Assembly (NCBI GenBank): GCA_963702535.1
Contig: CAVPDG010000004.1
Span: 124,001 to 188,000 of the forward strand
Direction: 5' to 3'
Length of the DNA: 64,000 bases
Origin: CAVPDG01 sp963702535
GTDB taxonomy: Bacteria > Chloroflexota > Anaerolineae > Anaerolineales > UBA4823
Below are positions 52,710 to 62,058 of the stretch, in pieces. Within the stretch, counting starts at the first letter, position 1; each line of letters begins with the position of its first letter. The position numbers were made by a program, and so were the translations under genes. Below the pieces are notes generated by a model. The model saw nothing but the letters and a program-made list of their open reading frames with translations, was not told the origin of the DNA and did not search any database.

Positions 52710-54561
52710 TTATTTCACGACCATCGGCGTGAAGATCAAATTAGAGAACTGGAAAGCCCCAACATCGTTGCGGCCGGCCAGGCGCGGGCGACCCTCCAAG
52801 TCGTCGGTCAGCCCGTAGTTGTGCCCCGCCCCAATCGCATGCGAGGTGGGCGTCAGGTGATAATCTCCCCCCGCTGGGTTAACAAACCCGGGTGGCTGTC
52901 CTCCGGTAGTATGCCCGCCCGAATTAACGATGGAGCCAACGCCTTGAACAATATCATATCCGTTGTTGTAAAACAGGTTGTAGTCCTCATTCAGCGTTGA
53001 GCCGCTGCCGCTCAGGGTTATGGCATTGGTGTAGTTGTTCACGATGGAGTTGTAACAGGTCCAGCACCGCGCCCGCTTCAAGGTAGATCGCCGGCCCCGG
53101 ACCCTGGGTTGGCTGGGCAATGGTCGCGTTGTAAAGGCTGGCAGTCGCGTTGGTCCGCATGTACATGATCGCGCCATTACCATAGGCCACGTTACGTTCG
53201 AACAGCAGGTTCGATCCGCTGAATGTGCTGTAATCCCAGATGGCCCCTCCATTTTGGGCCATATTATGGATGAAGCGCGTGTGGGTCAGGGTGATGTGGA
53301 CGGCAGACACGCCGCCGCCTGCGTTTACGACAGAATTATCCTGGAAGAGCAGGTCATCGCCCTCCAGTGTTTCGGCGTAGATGCCGCCGCCGTAGCCGCC
53401 GGTGGACGAATTCTTAAAGGTCGAATGGGTGACGTTAAGGGTATAGCCGCTGATACCCCCGCCAAACCAGCCTTTATTGCCGTCGAAGGTCGAGTTGGTG
53501 ACGGTCGCTGTGCCGTTCCTCAGGTCCGAGTAGATCCCCCCGCCGCAGTTAAACGAACACGAAGTAGTACACTTCGTCTGGTTCCCGGTAAACGTGGCGC
53601 CATCCACACTGAGCGCGCCTTTGGCGTACAGTCCGCCGCCGTAAACGTCGCCGTGGCTTGCCAGTAAATCGACCATGTTGCCGGTGAAGGGCGAATCGGT
53701 GAGGGTCAGGCTGCCGCCGATATACGCGCCCCCGCCCATGCTGTAGGCGGTGTTGTTGGTGAAGTATGCGCCGCTGATCGTGACTGCGCCATGGCGCATT
53801 CCACTGGGTGACCGCCCCGCCCTTATCGCCGGATGTGTTATCGCTGAACAGGGTTCCGCTGATGGACAGGTTGTTGTTGACGTTCACCGCCCCGCCGTTG
53901 CCGTCCGTGGCGTGGTTGTTGATGTAGGCGCCGCCGGTCAGTACGGTGGCGCCCTCCTGGACGTGCACACCTCCGCCGTGCACTCCGGCGGTGTTTACAT
54001 CCATCAGGGTGTTTGCCAGGGTGGCGCTGCCCGCCGCGTACACGCCCCCGCCGTGGAACGTTGCTGTATTGAGGTCGATCACGCTCCCGCTCATCACCAG
54101 GTTGCTGGCAGCGTCATCGAGGAAGACCCCGCCGCCATAGGTTGCTGAGTTATTGGTGATGTGGCTGTTGACGATCATCAGCGTCCCGCCCGCCGCATAC
54201 ACCCCGCCGCCGCCCCGCCGTCGGGGTGCCCCCCGGTGATGGTCAGGTTTTCCAGGCGCAGGCCTTTGTTGGAATCGGCAGTGATCACACGCAGGCTGCT
54301 GTTGGCGGCCTGGATGATCGTAGTGGCGCGGTTAGCCCCGCGCAGGCTGATATTCTTATCGTGGACGGTAATATTTTCCAGGTAGGTGCCGGCCGCTATA
54401 TCCAGGGTGGCGCCATCCGCGGCGTCGTTGATGCGCTCCTGCAGGGTAGGGTCGCCAGGCGCAGCCAGCACCGGAGTTGGTCGCGTATCAGCCGGCAGGC
54501 TGCTGAAGACGACCGCTAGGCCAGCCAGGATGAAGAAGGAAATGCGCAGCCAGGGTTTCAT
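52710..54561 (-). CDS. second right-handed beta-helix surface protein (frameshifted)
   Basis: About 617 codons in four frames. The signal peptide is KPWLRISFFILAGLAVVFSS, then ERINDAADGATLDIAAGTYL and a long run of repeats such as GGGVFLDD, GGGVYAAG, GGGVHVQE, GGAVNVNN and GGGIYSD, with NNSA/NNTA turns. The C terminus FSNLIFTPMVV after LEGRPRLAGRNDVGAFQ is the usual choice-of-anchor-like tail of such proteins. Breaks are near 54200, 53790 and 53050. AAGGA lies before the ATG at 54561, favoured over an ATG 17 codons upstream because the signal peptide starts there. Same family as the giant protein at 46618-50325. Confidence 0.82.
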
Positions 54562-54738
54562 AATTTTTCCTTTGGAATGTGCGCTTTCATCAGGGCAGGA
54601 AAAGATTGGCAAATCGCATCAATCATCCTCCCCGGCTTATTATTGCGATATCTTTAGTATAGGCAGTCCTGGGTAGAAGTCAAGCACCAGGAAGTCCTGT
54701 GTGTTTCCTGCTTTCCCTCCCTTCCCCTATTTATGGGT

Positions 54739-54932
54739 GACATCCTCCAGGTGAAGATCCTCAGCGTCACACCTTCAACCTCCCTGCCCCTCACCGACCT
54801 CGCCCAGCAGCGCGAAGAAGCCGCCCGCAAAGCCCTCCAGCAGGTCCAGCAGACCTCCGCCATGATCTTCGCCTCCTCCTTCAGCGGCAAATGGGGCGAT
54901 TACGACCCCGACGGCATCACCCACTGGGAAGA
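54739..54932 (+). pseudogene. fragment duplicated from the GreA-like gene (46121-46314)
   Basis: These 194 bases align gap-free to 46121-46314, and the last ~150 bases are identical. It encodes DILQVKILSVTPSTSLPLTD and onward to SGKWGDYDPDG in the same direction, but the FKBP-like core is missing. An ATG at 54733 could give a 98-residue product without the domain. The source lies 8.6 kb away in the same orientation. Between is the beta-helix/BTAD region. Confidence 0.85.
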
Positions 54933-55029
54933 GGCACAACCTCCGAACCCCCCGCCGAGTGATAATCCCATCCCACTCCTTAACCTTCCATTCTCGCACA
55001 GCCATATCTCTGAAGTGCCAACTCGCTAG

Positions 55030-55134
55030 TTGTCCTCCCTCTCCTCGTTCTCTTTTCCTTCCTTTCCATCTTGGTGGTGAAAAAATCTCTCTTCAGTGAC
55101 TTCAGATATTGTCAGTGTTTCATTGTTTCAATCC
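55030..55134. repeat. degenerate CACCACCAAGA-type intergenic repeat
   Basis: On the minus strand TTTTTTCACCACCAAGATGG is followed by AAAGGAAGGAAAAGAG, similar to widely scattered CACCAAGACACCAAGG-type intergenic repeats. It lies beside the GreA-like fragment, and related material flanks the intact GreA-like gene. Confidence 0.45.
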
Positions 55135-56271
55135 TTATTCCATGCCTCTTACCGAGTCCAACGCTCGCTCGCCTTCCTCCCGTGTAGGGCATTGGAACAC
55201 GAAGAATGCGCGGATGCCAGTCTCAGCTACAACCCGACGGAATTCTTCTAATTCTTTATAAGAGAAGACTTGCAAGAACAGAGGCAGCCCTTCGGTATTC
55301 TTGACGATTGTGTATAAATCTTCGGCCATAACATACGTGCTGCCCATGCTGCGCGGTTTGAAAGCCAATATATTCCCAAACTTGCGTAGATATCGCCAGA
55401 CTTGTTTGGATGTAATATCACGGGCAAAGACACAACCGCCAAAGTGGTCTGTGAACTTTTGCAGATAGGGCAACAGGAACTGTTCGAACATTCTCCCCGA
55501 GATTAAGTCGCTGACGTTATCTCCCAGGTGACCAATGACGTTGCCTGGGGTCCAATAGCCTCCGTGCCAGGTGGTACCATATCCGCCTAATGTCTGCCCG
55601 CCTATTACCTGACGCTGATACTCTATTAAATCTATCGAACATTGTGTGGCAATCTCCAACAGGTGGTGTAATTCGGTCGGGTGCTCGACAAAATCGGTAA
55701 AAAGGCTATTTCCACGTAGTGCTTTAGCAGTGTCAGATGGATTTGTATCCAACCCTCTTGGTTAAATCAGAAAGCGGCCCCGCCCTCGCTCACAGCACCA
55801 GCTGTTCATTTTTTCCAGAAGCTGAGCTCCAGGGTGATCAGGCCAGAAGCCAATCCGGCTCCAATCAAAGCCGTCGTAATCGAGAACAACCGGCTCGATC
55901 TGGCTGGTCTGAGCGTAATACTGCACTACTGCATCTCTAACAAATGGCGCAACAACTTCAGCCCAGCCAAGGCGGGGTTCAAAGACAGGGATAAAATCAT
56001 CGTTCAGATTCCACTCGCCGTGCAGGTTCCAATAATACTCATACTGCTTTACGCGAAAATCGAGAAAATCGAAAAGTTGATCATCCCGTCTGAAATCGTA
56101 TTCTTCCAGTGATTTGGCCGTTTGAATGTCGATTGAGAGATCCCAGTTGTAACCGTTCCAACGATTTGGGATAATGGTGATCAGATACTTGCGCTTCCCC
56201 TCATACCATTCACGCTGGCGGTCGATTACTTGCCCCAGGTCAGGACGATAGGTGACTGATGTTTCTCCCAT
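55135..56271 (-). CDS. uroporphyrinogen decarboxylase (URO-D)-like protein interrupted by an in-frame stop
   Basis: Two readings in the same frame, 56271-55762 and 55764-55135, are separated by a TAA at 55762-55764. Together they make 378 codons, the normal URO-D length. The first part has WNLHGEWNLNDDFIPVFEPRLG, the second GGYGTTWHGGYWTPGNVIGHLG, DNVSDLISGRMFEQFLLPYLQKF and DITSKQVWRYLRKFGNILAF. URO-D-like proteins in sugar operons are usually methyltransferase- or decarboxylase-like with unknown substrates; the true heme enzyme would have different neighbours. The stop may be a sequence error, a nonsense mutation or a real boundary. It is the last gene of the amino-sugar operon. Confidence 0.7.
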
Positions 56272-56329
56272 TAATTATTTCTCCTCACTGCAAGTTCCCT
56301 GCATATATTTTAGATATAAAGCGGACATT

Positions 56330-57082
56330 TCAGAGGTAGCTAAGTCGTTCTCCATACACGTCAAACCATCGTTGGTTATGCTCTTGATAGCCTTCAAGGT
56401 TGGCGCTGCGGAAAATGGGAGGCTCGATGCCCTGTTCTAACAGATGCTTTACAGTTTCCACAACAAGAGCGTTGACCAATGCCGTTCCAACCACCGTGGA
56501 GGTAGCGCCGACCCGTTGCTCTAGGCAATCAAACTTGACCAGGGCGTCCCCGACGATACCGCAGTTATCGATTACATATGTCGCAACGTCCTTCAGCTTG
56601 ATTCCGTGCGGGTGACGTGAAGATACGCTATTCGTATGGTTTAAGCTAGTGAGAGCAACTACTGTGATATGACGTTTCTGTGCCTCCTCAGCCATCTCTA
56701 TCGCTACGGTGTTGCGCCCCGAATTCGAGTGGATGATCAGCAGGTCGTCACGCGTGATTTCGCAGGCATCTAGCAGCAGAGTTGCGTAACCGCTCAATCT
56801 TTCTAACTCCGTCTCAAGTGTAACTGGATGCGTATTGGGTGTTAGGCCAGGGCCGAAAACAGGAATGACAGGCACCAATCCACCAGCGCGATAGAACATT
56901 TCTTCAGCGATGATCCCAGCGTGTCCAGCACCAAAGACGTACACCAGGTGTTGGCTGGCAATCACCTGAGCCATTCGTTCCGCCACTTCGGAAATTACTC
57001 TTTCCTGAGTGCGGATTGCTTTTTCCAGCAAAGGCATTAAGAATTCAAAATACGTTAAACCTGTCATATCATGATCACTCAT
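56330..57082 (-). CDS. SIS-domain protein, UPF0309-like
   Basis: About 250 residues. A sugar isomerase fold is seen in VYVFGAGHAGIIAEEMFYRAGG near residue 45 and LLIIHSNSGRNTVAIEMAEEA near residue 120, with the catalytic loop VSSRHPHGIKLKD. UPF0309 proteins are phosphosugar isomerases or binders of unknown substrate. The ATG at 57082 follows the end of the preceding SIS gene by 17 bases; other ATGs lie close. The C terminus FRSANLEGYQEHNQRWFDVYG resembles that of the neighbouring SIS protein, so the two are paralogues. Confidence 0.85.
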   Translation of the reverse strand: MSDHDMTGLTYFEFLMPLLEKAIRTQERVISEVAERMAQVIASQHLVYVFGAGHAGIIAEEMFYRAGGLVPVIPVFGPGLTPNTHPVTLETELERLSGYATLLLDACEITRDDLLIIHSNSGRNTVAIEMAEEAQKRHITVVALTSLNHTNSVSSRHPHGIKLKDVATYVIDNCGIVGDALVKFDCLEQRVGATSTVVGTALVNALVVETVKHLLEQGIEPPIFRSANLEGYQEHNQRWFDVYGERLSYL

Positions 57083-57098
57083 TGATCTGTCACACACA

Positions 57099-57852
57099 TT
57101 AAATGATTTTCTTTCGGAATTCGCGATAAGCCTCATATACCTTCAAGTTATGGTCTGGAGTTTTGGCTAGATTGGGTGAGACAAATGTGGGTAAGTGAAT
57201 TCCCTGATTGGCCAGCAGTCTGGCGCTCTCAGCGATGAGTGCCATCGAAATACAAATAACGGTTACCGATGCGGAGGCAGCTACGGGCTCGGGCCAGCCG
57301 GGGATCGTGATCAGCGAGTTCTTCGAGAGGGGCGCCGTTGTCGATGACGATGTCGGCAGTGTCAGCCAAATGCTTACCCGAAGAATGCGTTGGTTTTACC
57401 TGTTTCCAATTCTCCACGGATGTAATCACAATCACCGTTAAGCCATGCTCTTTTGCAATCAGAGCGGCTTCAATCGGGGCGGCGTTTAATCCACCGTGCG
57501 AAATTACAATCATCGTATCGTGAGAATCCAGGTTGTAGTAGCGCAGGACATTAGACATGTAGCCCTCTTGCCGTTCGATCCAGAGTAATTCAGGCGTGCC
57601 GCCCGGACCGATGACATTGGACCACAGCAAGCGGTTATCATAGATTGGCTGTATTCCCACGAATGAACCATAACGCGGAAAAACATCAAGCGTAGGTAGC
57701 GTGGAGTGACCAGAACCGAAATAGTACACCGCGCGTCCCGCGGCCAGGGAGGCGGCCATACTGGCGGCCGCCTTGTTAATATTTTCCAACTGGTTTTCTT
57801 TCAACCCTTGCAGGCGCTGTTGGATTTTGTCGAAATATTCGTTAGCGGACAT
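57099..57852 (-). CDS. second SIS-domain protein, UPF0309-like (frameshifted)
   Basis: About 250 residues in two frames. The first contains RAVYYFGSGHSTLPTLDVFPR near residue 40, TMIVISHGGLNAAPIEAALI near residue 113 and VKPTHSSGKHLADTADIVID. After a shift near 57315 the second reads LITIPGWPEPVAASASVTVI and ends with FVSPNLAKTPDHNLKVYEAY, matching the paralogue's C terminus. It probably isomerises or binds an amino-sugar phosphate. Two such proteins side by side suggest a heteromeric enzyme. It follows the PIG-L gene by 64 bp. Confidence 0.85.
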
Positions 57853-57916
57853 ATTTACTCCTCCTGATCGAGAAAAATCGAGTGAATTGAGATTACTTTG
57901 CCTTCATGAATTTGAG

Positions 57917-58691
57917 CTAACCGACCGTGTTCTGTTTCAATTGGGGTTTGAAAATGGGCGACATGCTAGTATACAGGCTAAGTTTCTGGTCCAGTCCCCG
58001 GGTTATGAAAGCAGTCAGTGTCGTTTCTGTTGCCAGGGTAACTGCATATTGAACACCCAAAGAAACCCCGCGTAAAGCTGCCAGGTTTGTGTAATAGCTA
58101 ACGTAGTCGTAGTCTGATACCCCCCCAGCATACAGCTGAAACAGACGGATGATCGACAGCCATTCGTTGAAGAAAGGCGTTACATCCATAAAAATGGATG
58201 GAACATAGTCCACCATGTCTTCCCAATTCTCCGAAAGATAAGGGCCAAGAACTTCATGGGCAGGATGGGCACGTTTCAGGCTGGGTAGGGCAGCATAAAA
58301 GATTGCGTCTTTAACAATTTGGAAAGCTGCGATATGATCCTTATGTATTCCCTTTGGCCAATGAGTAATAACATGCGTTGGGCGGATCTCCCGGATCAAA
58401 TCAGCGACTGCCATTTTAGCATCTTCTGTCGGTATTAGTTCTGCATCTTTATAATCAAGAACACGTAGATCAGCTCCCAAAGCAGCAGATACTGCCTGCG
58501 CCTCGCTCAGTTTTTGCTTGCTATATGCTTCTTCGGATAGCGTCTTATGACCCTTGGCGCCTAGGGTCAGGTTGACGATAGTGGCTGAGTGTCCGCGAAC
58601 GCGTATGGGCTAATATCAATGGTCCAGGAGCGATTTCCATGTCCCCAGCATGCGCGCCGATTGCCATAATATGGATTTTCTTGTTCACCAT
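57917..58691 (-). CDS. PIG-L/LmbE-family deacetylase (frameshifted)
   Basis: About 257 residues in two frames joined near 58600. The N-terminal motif is GAHAGDMEIAPGP, in which AHPDD of LmbE/MshB is replaced by AHAGD, as in some family members; the second zinc histidine is in HVITHWPKGIHKDHIAAF near residue 115. These enzymes remove an N-acetyl group from GlcNAc-linked substrates using zinc. AAGGG precedes the ATG at 58691. It lies directly downstream of the ABC permease genes and upstream of the SIS genes, so a deacetylation step after import is likely. Confidence 0.86.
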
Positions 58692-58742
58692 GTTTTCCCT
58701 TTTTAGAAAAATCGCACCAAGATCCCCAAGAGAGGGCTGGGT

Positions 58743-59588
58743 CTATCGCCCTGCCAGCCCAGTAGTGGAAATACCTTGCACAAAAAAGCGTTGAGTAAAT
58801 AAGAAAACGATCAGCAGGGGCATAGCCATCAGCGTTGTAGCCGCCATCAGGTAGTTCCACTCGCCACCATACTGGGTTAGAAAGGTGTATAGCCCAACTG
58901 CCAGGGTCCGGTTTTCCATCGAATTAAGGTAAAGGAGCGGGCCCATGAAATCATTCCAGTCGGCAAGGAAACGCAGCAACGCTACTGTTATGATCATCGG
59001 TTTAGCTAGTGGCATTGCAATATTCCACCATAGTCGCCAGGTGGAGCAGCCATCGACGCGGGCGGCGTCAAATAATTCCTGCGGCAGAGAACGAAAGAAT
59101 TGCCGGGCCAGAAAAATGTAGAATGCTCGTCCACCAAACCAGGCCGGTACGATCAAAGGTAAAAAGCTGTCTATCCATCCCAAATAACGAAAGAGCAGGA
59201 AGGTAGGCACCAGCAACACCGCTTCGGGTAGCATGATGCTCGTCAGGCAAACCAGGAAGAGCGCATCCCGTCCCGGGAACCGTACCTGGGCAAACCCAAA
59301 GGCTACCAGCGAACCCGTGAGTACCTGCCCGATGGTTGAAACCCCGGCGACCAAGAGTGAATTGAACACAAATCGTGCAAATGGAAGGCTTTGGAACACT
59401 TCCAGGTAATTACTCCACATAGCAGGCTTAGGGAGCCATTGGGGAGGAAAAGCAAATTCGGCTCCGCTTGGCTTGAGCGATGTGCTCACCATCCAGAATA
59501 TCGGGAATAAGATGGTCGCCGATATAGCTATCATTAATATTTGCTTGAGTAATTCACTGGATGCTCGTCGTACTTTTCTGGTTTCCAT
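58743..59588 (-). CDS. carbohydrate ABC transporter permease, MalG-like
   Basis: A 281-residue permease with six helices. The EAA loop EAARVDGCSTWRLWWNIAMP near residue 190 is the site of ATPase contact. The N terminus begins METRKVRRASSELLKQI, and an ATG 11 codons upstream is rejected as outside the domain. Together with the MalF-like protein and the binding protein it forms a CUT1-type importer; the ATPase (MsmK/UgpC-like) is not encoded here and is probably shared from another locus. The gene starts eight bases after the MalF-like gene ends. Confidence 0.9.
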   Translation of the reverse strand: METRKVRRASSELLKQILMIAISATILFPIFWMVSTSLKPSGAEFAFPPQWLPKPAMWSNYLEVFQSLPFARFVFNSLLVAGVSTIGQVLTGSLVAFGFAQVRFPGRDALFLVCLTSIMLPEAVLLVPTFLLFRYLGWIDSFLPLIVPAWFGGRAFYIFLARQFFRSLPQELFDAARVDGCSTWRLWWNIAMPLAKPMIITVALLRFLADWNDFMGPLLYLNSMENRTLAVGLYTFLTQYGGEWNYLMAATTLMAMPLLIVFLFTQRFFVQGISTTGLAGR

Positions 59589-59596
59589 AGAGAACC

Positions 59597-60521
59597 TCAG
59601 GCATTTTCGTAATGCACCCAATAGCGAGCTAACCGGAATTGTATAAGGGTTAGCGCCAGAGTAATGAAGAACAACACCACCCCAATGGCAGAAGCATAAC
59701 CCATATGGAGGTAATTAAATGCGTTGCGCCAAATATATAGCACGGTAAACAAAGTCGAGTTGCCTGGCCCCCCATCGGTCATCACATAGGCATAAGTGAA
59801 CACCTGGAAAGAAGAAATGGTTTGTAGTACAAGAACGTAGAAGATCACTGGGGAGATCATCGGCAATGTAATGTGAAGGATGCGATCCTTCAAGGCAGCA
59901 CCATCAATTTTCGCCGCTTCATAAAGCTCAGCTTGGCACATCCTGCAATGCTGCCAGGAAGATAACCATATTAAGGCCAAACTGCCAGGTATTGATAGCA
60001 ATCAAGATGGGCTTAGAAAGGCGCGGATCAAACAACCATTTGAGTGCTGGCAGGTGTAAAGAGCGTAAAACAATGTTGACCAGCCCAAAATCCGGATAGA
60101 ACAGCCACATCCAGATTAAACCGATTGCTACCGGTGCAATAATACATGGCACATAAAAAAAAGCCCGGTAGAGGCCGATAAACTTAACTTTAGTATTCAG
60201 GATTAGAGCAGTGACAAGGGCAGTGATAACGTTGAGTGGGATGGCGAATAGCGTGAAATAGAGAGTGTTCTTGATGGATATCCAGAATAGCTCGTCATGG
60301 AACATAATTTGGAAATTCTTCAGCCCATACCACTTTGGGCCGGTTAGTGCGTCCCAATCGGTGAAGGATAATGCAAAAGCCCCAATCATCGGCCCGGCGA
60401 TAAATACTATGAAGTAAATGATCCAGGGTAAGATCATCAAGTAGCCGTCGATCGTTTCGCGGGTCGAACGACGGATATGAGGGAAGCGAGGCATGTGTAG
60501 GCGCTTGAGAGTTGAAGCCAT
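59597..60521 (-). CDS. carbohydrate ABC transporter permease, MalF-like (frameshifted)
   Basis: About 308 residues with six helices in two frames. The first contains DGYLMILPWIIYFIVFIAG, FFYVPCIIAPVAIGLIWMWL and NTWQFGLNMVIFLAALQDVP; the shift near 59935 leads to ELYEAAKIDGAALKDRILHI, the EAA loop, followed by the last two helices. One base deletion explains the split (LAALQ-VP-AELYEAAKIDG). The ATG at 60521 lacks a clear ribosome site. A stable hairpin (60541-60571) separates it from the binding-protein gene and probably lowers its expression. Confidence 0.88.
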
Positions 60522-60540
60522 GATCGATTGGTCAGGAAGG

Positions 60541-60571
60541 TTTTGGCGGGCGCATTGAGCGCCCGCCAAAA
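60541..60571. terminator. intercistronic hairpin between binding protein and permease genes
   Basis: TTTTGGCGGGCGC (60541-60553) and GCGCCCGCCAAAA (60559-60571) are perfect 13-base arms with a five-base loop. Such hairpins typically stabilise the upstream message or terminate part of the transcripts, giving more binding protein than permease. Confidence 0.8.
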
Positions 60572-60592
60572 CGATATAAATCTAAGCTTAAC

Positions 60593-61987
60593 TCACTGTC
60601 CTGCAGCTGCGGCTTCCAGCTTTGGACACAGGTCGGGGATAACTTCAGCGGCGGTCTTGGTGCCGTCCCAAACTGGTTGGAGGCCAGGCCAGAGCACATC
60701 GGACACTTTCGGATAGTTCTCACCGATCGGTTCAAACTTGGCATAGCTCATCGCATCCAGGAAGGCTTGACCATGCTCTGGATCCTTCCCGAGAGGGAGG
60801 AAGGTTTGCAATTCAGCCACTGGTATGTACGCCGGGATGATCACACCCAATTCTGTAAAGAACTTGAATGCCTCTTCGGAACTGAGACACTTAACAACCT
60901 CCCAGGCTTCATCAGGGTTCTTGGTCTCTGCCGCAATGGCATGTGAACCTGCTGATGTGCGGGTCTTACGTAGCTCTTTACTGGCCGCAGGGATCGGGGC
61001 GATATCCCAGCGCGGAGCGTTTTCAGCATTCCACAGCGTTAACGTGGACCACCGGCCGCTGAGGAACATTGCCACCTTGCCGGACAGGAAGAGTTGCTCT
61101 TCGCTCATGCCCGCCGATTCACCTGCTGTCGGGGCGACATGGTGCACGTTTGATAAGTCAGCCACCCACTGGATCGCCTCAATCGTCTCGGGAGTGTTCA
61201 TGGCGCATTTGAGCTTAGTCTCATCCATGACATCGCCACCATTAGACCAGATAAGCCCCCACAATTTAAATGGATCTCCGAGGGTGGAGGAGCCAAATTG
61301 AGTTATGTTGCCAGCGGCATCCTTCTTGGTCAGTTTTTGGGCAGCCTCTTGATAGGTTTGGAAGGTCCAATTCTCATCCGGGTAAGGAACTCCCGCCTCA
61401 TCGAACAGGTCTTTGTTGTAGTAGAGCACTACGGTGGATGTTTCTCGCGGGATGGCGTAAACCCCATCGTTGTAGCGATATGCATCCATTGTGGTCTTAT
61501 AGAAGTTATCCAGTGAGAAGTTGTCCCTCTCAATATAGGGGGTGAGGTCAAGCAATTTTCCCCGTGTGGAAAAGAAAGGCATGTTGTTGATCCATAGCCA
61601 GAAGACATCCGGCGGATTATCAGCAGCAAACCCTGTCTTGATCTTCGTTTCGAAGGCATCCCAGGGTAGCCAATCGACGTTAATATCTATGTTGGGATTA
61701 GCCTCCTCACATTTCCTGGCCAGTTCGTTGTAGAGGCCCAACTCGTTGCGGTCCTCGCCTTGAATGGCCAGGTTAATCCGAACTGTTTCTCCTGATGCGG
61801 CTGGCATCGAAGTGGGCTCAGGTTTTGCCGTGATGATGATGGTTTCCGGTGTGCCCTGGACAATCCGGGTCACCTCTACAACTTGCGGCTCGGCTGGGGC
61901 AGCCGGTGTAGCCGGGGGTTGGCAGGCTGTTAGGATCAAAGCGATAACAAGCAAGCCCGATAGGATAAACCAAGTTTTCTTGAACAT
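60593..61987 (-). CDS. sugar ABC transporter substrate-binding lipoprotein
   Basis: A 464-residue extracellular binding protein (SBP_bac_1). The signal MFKKTWFILSGLLVIALILT leads to a lipobox LTAC, so it is membrane-tethered by lipid. The first ~65 residues after it are a proline/threonine-rich linker. Then comes the fold with DFWWINN-like DVFWLWINNMPFF, GVYAIPRETSTVVLYYNKDLFDEAG and the WPGLQPVWDG region. AGGAGG precedes the ATG by about seven bases. Relatives bind N-acetylglucosamine, chitobiose or other oligosaccharides. It is the first transporter gene of the operon. Confidence 0.92.
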   Translation of the reverse strand: MFKKTWFILSGLLVIALILTACQPPATPAAPAEPQVVEVTRIVQGTPETIIITAKPEPTSMPAASGETVRINLAIQGEDRNELGLYNELARKCEEANPNIDINVDWLPWDAFETKIKTGFAADNPPDVFWLWINNMPFFSTRGKLLDLTPYIERDNFSLDNFYKTTMDAYRYNDGVYAIPRETSTVVLYYNKDLFDEAGVPYPDENWTFQTYQEAAQKLTKKDAAGNITQFGSSTLGDPFKLWGLIWSNGGDVMDETKLKCAMNTPETIEAIQWVADLSNVHHVAPTAGESAGMSEEQLFLSGKVAMFLSGRWSTLTLWNAENAPRWDIAPIPAASKELRKTRTSAGSHAIAAETKNPDEAWEVVKCLSSEEAFKFFTELGVIIPAYIPVAELQTFLPLGKDPEHGQAFLDAMSYAKFEPIGENYPKVSDVLWPGLQPVWDGTKTAAEVIPDLCPKLEAAAAGQ

Positions 61988-62058
61988 AATACTCCTCCTG
62001 CTGATTGGTGGCTTACAGTACGAGTTCCCGTATTACCGAATGGCAATGTATTCCCTAA

